Shown here one piece after another: positions 60,201 to 64,000 of a DNA stretch of 64,000 nucleotides. The translations under genes and the position numbers were made by a program. Every line of letters begins with the position of its first letter. The first letter of the stretch is position 1. This DNA is from Chryseobacterium taklimakanense (GTDB taxonomy: Bacteria; Bacteroidota; Bacteroidia; Flavobacteriales; Weeksellaceae), in assembly GCF_900187185.1 (NCBI RefSeq), contig NZ_LT906465.1, forward strand, positions 2,418,001 through 2,482,000. Direction: 5' to 3'. The notes beneath the pieces were generated by a model. That model did no database searches. It had not been told where the DNA came from and was given only the letters and a program-made list of their open reading frames with translations.

Positions 60201-61973
60201 CCGCTTCCCTGTAAAATAGTTGAGGTTCAGTCTTTTAATATTCGCTACAACATCGGCCATTATTTTTGAAGTGCGGAAATCTATAAACCCATCCACATCA
60301 GCTGCCGCCTGTTCATCATTTACCCTGATCATTCCTTGGTAAGTTTTCTTGTTCAGAAGGCCGTCGAGGTACAAATTGTTAATGGTTTTATCCATGATTT
60401 CGATACTCGAGATGTTGGCTTTGGTGCGAACAATCATTTGGTTTACATCAAAACTCTGGCCTTGAAGATTGATTTTTCCGGTGATGAGGCCAACCTGCGG
60501 CATCTTTGTAATCACCTTTGTATTGAGGTTTTTTATATCAAAGAAACCTCTGTATTTAGGTAGGTTAGTGCTGTAATCGTCAAGATAAAAATTATTAATC
60601 CGTGCCTGGCCAACACCCGTAATCAGATTTCCGTTTGGGACATAAACCTGTTCCGGCATAATTCTCGCAGCTCCGGTAAAACGCAGCCTTCCGAAATCAT
60701 CTGCGAAATTTTTCATTTTCTGGGAGATGAAAGTCGGCAGCATCGCTTTCAGACCTTTATAAGTGAAATCTGTTGACAAATTATTGGTTTCGATTACGAA
60801 TTTTCCGCCCAGCAGATTGCGCAGTTTCATCGTTCTTGTGGCAATGCTCACGTCCGTATTGCCAATAACGAAATCTTCAAGATAAAAATTATTGAGTGGG
60901 CCGGTCATCCTGCCGGATATGTTCACCGGTTTGTAATTGTCCCAGTTCGTCACAAAATAGCTGATGTCGTAGCCGCTGATCTGGCTGCCGCGCATCAGGT
61001 CCATTTCCCAACGTACTTTGTCAGTAAAATCAGCCCAGGAACCGTTATTCAGATTAAACTTCAGATCGCCCTGAAGAAGTGTGTGATTGGTATTCAGCGT
61101 CAGATCTTTCAAGGATAAATATTCTTTGGTCATCGCGAGATCCGTGGAAAATGTATCTACAAAATGCTCCTTTCCCCAGCGTGTCGTCCTGAAAGTCAGG
61201 TTATTGATCTGTGCTGAAACATTAGGGCCGTTTACTTTAACCTTCGGAGCCAAAAGATTGACGTTTTTTGCCAAGAGCCACTTTCCTTTGTCGCCTTCGC
61301 TGTTCTGGTTGATGATTGAAACTTTTGAATTTACAAGCTCAATGCGGGAATCCAGCTGAAACGGCGGTTTATTGGGGTCTGACGGTTTTCCGCTGTCGAA
61401 ATTCCCTATGTATTTGATGAAGTTTGAAATGCTGTCGCCTTTATAAGTAACCACTTTTATATCCGCCTCTGTTAACTGCAGTGCGTCGAAACTTAAGTGG
61501 TTGTTTTTTTGAAGCTGATTGGTGGCGAGCGCAATCCAGTTCGAATTGGCTCTGAACACACGGGCTTTAATGAAATCGAGACCTTTCTCATCCTGAATTT
61601 TTAGCCCTTTGATTGTGACGTCGCCAAAGTAGTTGACATCCACACTTTGGTACGACATTTTTGCTTTGAAGTCCTGGTTAAGCACCTTAAGGGCCTGGTT
61701 CGCTGCCCATCTTTTGGTAGAATCCAAATTGATAATAATGAAGAAAGTAGCCACAAGTGCCAAGCCCACCCAAAAAAGAATCAGCAGAAGTTTTGCCCAC
61801 CACTTGACGTTGGTAACATCTTTAGCGGCCTGCTCCGTGAATTCTTTTGCGGTTCCCACAGGATTCTGCACAGCATCTTTTACCAGTTCCCTGGCATTTT
61901 CGATGCTTACCTCTTCTTTGGGCGACTGTTCCTGTTCTTTTTCGTTATCGTAATTATTCTCTAAATTTGCCAT
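57216..61973 (-). CDS. tamB: TamB-like translocation/assembly protein
   Basis: This roughly 1585-residue protein is anchored by one membrane helix (about 58-83) and spans the periplasm as a long beta-groove built of AsmA/TamB-type repeats. It ends with the TamB C-terminal domain (DUF490-like: GSVLITNSF, NNKG-type blocks, YSKSFNTIFKRKKKK). TamB-like proteins move phospholipids between membranes and help insert outer-membrane proteins. I chose the ATG at 61973 (MANLENNYDNEKEQ), which leaves 4 bp to the tsaD start. An upstream ATG at 62042 would add 23 residues and overlap tsaD by 65 bp. The true start is undecided. Confidence 0.85.
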   Translation of the reverse strand: MANLENNYDNEKEQEQSPKEEVSIENARELVKDAVQNPVGTAKEFTEQAAKDVTNVKWWAKLLLILFWVGLALVATFFIIINLDSTKRWAANQALKVLNQDFKAKMSYQSVDVNYFGDVTIKGLKIQDEKGLDFIKARVFRANSNWIALATNQLQKNNHLSFDALQLTEADIKVVTYKGDSISNFIKYIGNFDSGKPSDPNKPPFQLDSRIELVNSKVSIINQNSEGDKGKWLLAKNVNLLAPKVKVNGPNVSAQINNLTFRTTRWGKEHFVDTFSTDLAMTKEYLSLKDLTLNTNHTLLQGDLKFNLNNGSWADFTDKVRWEMDLMRGSQISGYDISYFVTNWDNYKPVNISGRMTGPLNNFYLEDFVIGNTDVSIATRTMKLRNLLGGKFVIETNNLSTDFTYKGLKAMLPTFISQKMKNFADDFGRLRFTGAARIMPEQVYVPNGNLITGVGQARINNFYLDDYSTNLPKYRGFFDIKNLNTKVITKMPQVGLITGKINLQGQSFDVNQMIVRTKANISSIEIMDKTINNLYLDGLLNKKTYQGMIRVNDEQAAADVDGFIDFRTSKIMADVVANIKRLNLNYFTGKRGSQILSGLIDGKISMTNLNDLDLNANMKGLTFTANGKTYTIPNADLKVYFANGNRVVEVDAPGAVNGRIAGRYQLEDLAGMIQNGMQKVLVGPPPRKLYRGQSFNMEFDVKQALVNYFEPNLRIPTGARISGSYEGNSNNLVLNVDARSIIYQMTKTREITDADRALAAANPAYKIPDGARTTRDSAMVDNLILKINTANLDEQIFAKIDRVLYNQNVFKDVILTGKNENNQVLHLAANFLHGSPAEEIDGNLKAYAVNLNQTTNSAGDYVVRFEPTEVKLNNVVWQIDTSPELNHSITYRKRQGDFSIQNLRLYSDESSLLVRNALFKSAKDFSAEGEIQNLQLAKLMAMQTGGNDMDIHGVANGKFDIKMNKNNLEPLIDMNIDNISMNGKDMGSIVINAKNSSKSNVFDIDAKVISSEIIGNNNLHVTGTINNNTSKPTLDIKADMKDFDLAFTQEFVKGVFGNMRGKANGVLAITGPLNDIDYSGDIALKGFGMKLNFTGVDYSFEDTVIPLAKGRAILNNIKLKDGRDISSGTISGVIQFETLASMAVNLIMRADNLMVLNTQQKDYDLFWGRVYGEGNLYVSGPVSGLSIATDLNEPFKALNNSVFTFNAGSTSGVDEFKMLRFLKEDKSGTIVLEDRKEKGANMDLNFNLAVDRGTTVNVMLPEDVGSISVRGNANPLRFRMFRNGNLTMSGNYMVDSGTFVSQAILERTFQIARNSSIRWDGDAMTPDLAIKAHYMRAVTNAGAYLGDPNLPAVNVLLSVDITGTLNQPKVNLGVSAPDLSTQLKETLAAKMMNEDDKVIQFGSVLITNSFNVQNGGGFDLNLENAIENTGYNMLFKQLGAVFNTISNEVQVDINYLKGDDASNTGSRANASLTFALSPRVTVKTGLGVPLSKGAEVTQQNYLSGEGIVEYDWSKNNDKTRLVRVYSKPSNIGIVSGNAANSANQTFGVGVVYSKSFNTIFKRKKKKNTTDSTKIKADSARINSIK
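61962..61969 (+). promoter_or_regulatory. -7-like element for tsaD inside the tamB start
   Basis: TAAATTTG matches the promoter consensus and lies 9 nt before the tsaD ATG, within the first codons of tamB. It would make the tsaD mRNA almost leaderless. A chance match is possible, because it also encodes part of the tamB N-terminus. Confidence 0.35.
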
Positions 61974-61977
61974 CGTT

Positions 61978-63021
61978 ATGAGCGAGTCAACAATAATTTT
62001 GGGAATCGAATCGTCCTGCGACGATACATCTGCTGCCATCATTCAAGGAAATAAAATCCTTTCCAACATTGCTGCCAATCAGCAAATCCACAACGATTAT
62101 GGTGGTGTGGTTCCGGAGCTGGCTTCACGCGCTCATCAGCAAAATATAATCCCGGTTGTACAAAAATCTCTGGTTGAAGCAAATATACAACAAAATGATA
62201 TTGCAGCCATAGGATTTACGAGGGGTCCGGGGCTTTTGGGTTCACTGCTTGTCGGAACCTCGTTTGCCAAGTCTTTGGCGATGAGTCTGGAGGTACCTTT
62301 AATCGAGGTAAACCACCTTCAAGCCCACATTTTAGCGCATTTTATCGAGGATGCAAATCCTGTGCCGCCAAAGTTCCCTTTTTTATGCCTTACCGTGAGC
62401 GGCGGGCATACGATGATCGTGCTGGTGAAGGACTATTTCAACATGAAAATCATCGGTAAGACAACTGATGATGCAGCAGGAGAGGCCTTCGACAAAATAG
62501 GAAAGATTTTTGGGCTGGATTATCCGGCTGGCCCCATTGTTGACCGGCTGGCGAAGGAAGGTGATCCCAATTCTTTTAAATTTAATAAACCGAGACTGGA
62601 GAATTATGATTATTCTTTCAGTGGGGTGAAGACCTCCGTGTTATATTTTATTCAAAAAGAAATAAGGAAAAATCCTGATTTTATAAACAAAAATCTGAAT
62701 AATCTCTGCGCTTCTGTTCAAAAAACCATTATCGAAGTTTTGATGGAGAAACTTGAAAAAGCGGCAGAGGATTATGGTATAAAGGAGGTTGCGATTGCGG
62801 GTGGTGTTTCTGCAAATTCTGGTTTGAGGAAGGCAATGGAAGAAAATGCTGCCAAATTGGGCTGGAACATCTATATCCCCAAATTTGAATACACCACCGA
62901 TAACGCAGCGATGATCGCAATGGTGGCGAAACTGAAATATGAAAGAGGGGAGTTTTCGGATTTATCGGTTTCAGCAACTGCCCGCTACGATTTGGAAGAG
63001 GATTTTTATAAAAGGTCTTAA
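61978..63021 (+). CDS. tsaD: tRNA N6-adenosine threonylcarbamoyltransferase
   Basis: TsaD transfers the threonylcarbamoyl group to A37 of ANN-decoding tRNAs, forming t6A with TsaB, TsaC and TsaE. The 347-residue protein shows the ASKHA fold: ILGIESSCDDTSAAI, GGVVPELASRAH, the metal motif H113-x3-H117 (VNHLQAHILAHF), LTVSGGHTMI, GKTTDDAAGEAFDKIGK and AIAGGVSANSGLR. All key residues are present. It is divergent from tamB with start codons perhaps 4 bp apart, and 7 bp upstream of rsmE. Confidence 0.95.
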   Translation: MSESTIILGIESSCDDTSAAIIQGNKILSNIAANQQIHNDYGGVVPELASRAHQQNIIPVVQKSLVEANIQQNDIAAIGFTRGPGLLGSLLVGTSFAKSLAMSLEVPLIEVNHLQAHILAHFIEDANPVPPKFPFLCLTVSGGHTMIVLVKDYFNMKIIGKTTDDAAGEAFDKIGKIFGLDYPAGPIVDRLAKEGDPNSFKFNKPRLENYDYSFSGVKTSVLYFIQKEIRKNPDFINKNLNNLCASVQKTIIEVLMEKLEKAAEDYGIKEVAIAGGVSANSGLRKAMEENAAKLGWNIYIPKFEYTTDNAAMIAMVAKLKYERGEFSDLSVSATARYDLEEDFYKRS

Positions 63022-63028
63022 AATAATA

Positions 63029-63739
63029 ATGAAACTTTTTTTTGGTGAAATATTTCCGCAGGTGAAAATTGACGATGATGAGCAGCAGCATATCGTGAAA
63101 GTTCTTCGTATGCGGGAAGGCGAGGAAATTTATGTGACTGATGGTAAAGGAAACCTGGCTAAAGGAAATCTGGTTTTTGAAGGAAAAAAGGTATCGTTAA
63201 ACGTTTCTGAAACTGAAGAAAATCTGGCTGATTTCTCGCCAAAACTCCATATTGCGATTGCGCCGACAAAAAATATCGACCGCATTGAATTTTTTGTAGA
63301 AAAAGCCACTGAGCTCGGGATTTCCGAAATAACTTTTCTTCAAACGGATAAGACTGAGCGTAAAAATATTAATACCCAAAAAATACAGAAACAGGCGATA
63401 GGAGCGTCCAAACAGTCGCTGAGGTTTCATTTTCCCAAGATTAATGACCTTACGAAACTGTCAGACTTCATTAAAAACATAAATGTTGAAAATGCATTTG
63501 TTGCCCACTGCGACGAAAGTTTTGAAAGAACAGAACTGAAGGATATTAACCAAAATAATTCCCAAAGCTTTCAGCATATTACATTTTTAATAGGTCCCGA
63601 AGGAGATTTTTCGCCAAATGAAATAAAAATGCTTTCGGAAAAAGGAATTAAGGCTGTTTCACTCGGAAATCAGAGGTTAAGAACTGAAACTGCCGGAATA
63701 TTTGTCGCAGCATGGAATTATCACCAAATGAATAAATAG
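63029..63739 (+). CDS. rsmE: 16S rRNA m3U1498 methyltransferase RsmE
   Basis: RsmE methylates N3 of U1498 in 16S rRNA. From the ATG at 63029 the protein has 236 residues, the family size. An N-terminal PUA-like domain (KVLRMREGEEIYVTDGKGNL) precedes a trefoil-knot SPOUT domain with LIGPEGDFSPNEI and VSLGNQRLRTETAGIFV, the knot and SAM-binding segments. Only 7 bp separate it from tsaD, so the two tRNA/rRNA modification genes share a transcript. A longer in-frame start lies inside tsaD and is rejected. Confidence 0.94.
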   Translation: MKLFFGEIFPQVKIDDDEQQHIVKVLRMREGEEIYVTDGKGNLAKGNLVFEGKKVSLNVSETEENLADFSPKLHIAIAPTKNIDRIEFFVEKATELGISEITFLQTDKTERKNINTQKIQKQAIGASKQSLRFHFPKINDLTKLSDFIKNINVENAFVAHCDESFERTELKDINQNNSQSFQHITFLIGPEGDFSPNEIKMLSEKGIKAVSLGNQRLRTETAGIFVAAWNYHQMNK

Positions 63740-63767
63740 TCATCACTTATCCCTCAGAACTCAGATA

Positions 63768-64000
63768 TTAAAGATTTTCCCGCATATATTTTGTGTAGAT
63801 TTCTTCGCCACTACGGATTGAATTTACTGCCCAGCGGATTTTCATCTTCAATTTTTGATCTTCAGAAAGTTTATAATCAATCCCCGATTTCAGAAGTTTC
63901 TGTTTTAGTTCATACATGCAGATTGCCGCAGCAACCGAAACATTAAAGCTCTTGGTGAAACCATACATCGGAATGGCAAGGGTTTGGTCCGCAAAATCCA
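63768..64000 (-). CDS. TrmH-family RNA 2'-O-methyltransferase (5' part outside window)
   Basis: The window end cuts this gene; only the C-terminal roughly 77 codons are visible. They read FADQTLAIPMYGFTKSFNVSVAAAI, matching SpoU/TrmH motif 3 (IPM..G..xSLNVSVA), followed by a helical basic tail (KLKMKIRWAVNSIRSGEEIYTKYM). The A-D-Q start of motif 3 and the C-terminal tail suggest TrmH (tRNA Gm18) rather than RlmB, but this is tentative. The start codon, motif 1 and motif 2 are not visible. Confidence 0.8.
   Translation of the reverse strand, partial: DFADQTLAIPMYGFTKSFNVSVAAAICMYELKQKLLKSGIDYKLSEDQKLKMKIRWAVNSIRSGEEIYTKYMRENL

Noticed and set aside
58102-61964. Many plus-strand frames opposite tamB
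   Set aside because: They are short, out of phase with any start signal and lie wholly antisense to a continuous beta-repeat protein.
1-64000. CRISPR arrays, insertion sequences, prophage or rRNA genes
   Set aside because: No regularly spaced repeats, transposase, integrase, capsid or rRNA-like sequence was seen on either strand.

Overview
The window is about 64 kb of chromosome from a member of the Bacteroidota, most likely Flavobacteriia and close to Chryseobacterium/Kaistella (Weeksellaceae). The reasons are a complete type IX secretion/gliding core (gldK-gldL-gldM-gldN), a PorZ-like protein with a type IX C-terminal sorting domain, a DUF4270 lipoprotein beside glmS, a transketolase split into two genes, a TamB-like giant protein, promoters with the Bacteroidota -7 motif TAnnTTTG, and few Shine-Dalgarno sequences. 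The genus is inferred; no 16S rRNA gene is present.

Layout. 1-6 kb: methylmalonyl-CoA epimerase, a tRNA with CAT anticodon, a decayed pseudogene, a secreted unknown protein, an M23 peptidase, gpsA, a GC-rich intergenic repeat and recG. 6-12 kb: two tiny membrane proteins, an AraC regulator/response regulator/histidine kinase operon, a GNAT enzyme and dapA. 12-17 kb: a 5'-nucleotidase split into two genes in reversed domain order, porZ and recO. 16.6-20.5 kb (minus strand): mqo, an unknown gene, a DUF1684 lipoprotein and a GT-C membrane protein, probably one operon. 20.6-28.7 kb (minus strand): a thioredoxin, three POT peptide transporters and dipeptidyl peptidase IV, which together look like a peptide-use module. 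28.8-36.9 kb: a DUF6496 protein, a short alpha-glucan phosphorylase, an orphan nuclease-like gene, mtaB, an FMN glutamate-synthase-like protein, an FKBP-like lipoprotein, an S4 protein and aroK. 37.0-37.4 kb: tRNA-Lys, tRNA-Leu, tRNA-Lys. 37.6-42.9 kb: panC, a truncated starch-synthase-like protein, DUF4270 and glmS. 43-50 kb: gldKLMN, an FAD oxidoreductase and an MFS pump. 50-56 kb: pirin, a small acetyltransferase, a sodium:solute symporter, a secreted unknown and split transketolase. 55.5-64 kb: DUF486, a small membrane protein, an Lrp regulator, tamB, tsaD, rsmE and a TrmH fragment cut by the window end.

How the genes fit together. PorZ and GldKLMN belong to one secretion machine although they lie 27 kb apart. 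DPP IV would release dipeptides that the three POT carriers can import. TsaD makes t6A37, and MtaB turns t6A37 into ms2t6A37, classically on tRNA-Lys(UUU), which is encoded here twice.

I found no phage, insertion sequence, CRISPR array or obvious defence island. The most interesting signals are departures inside familiar families: a GldM that appears to lack one periplasmic domain, a glucan phosphorylase with threonine at the PLP-lysine position, a starch-synthase-like protein without its substrate-binding motif or second domain, an orphan PD-(D/E)XK-like gene, and a divergent tamB/tsaD pair whose start codons may be only 4 bp apart.
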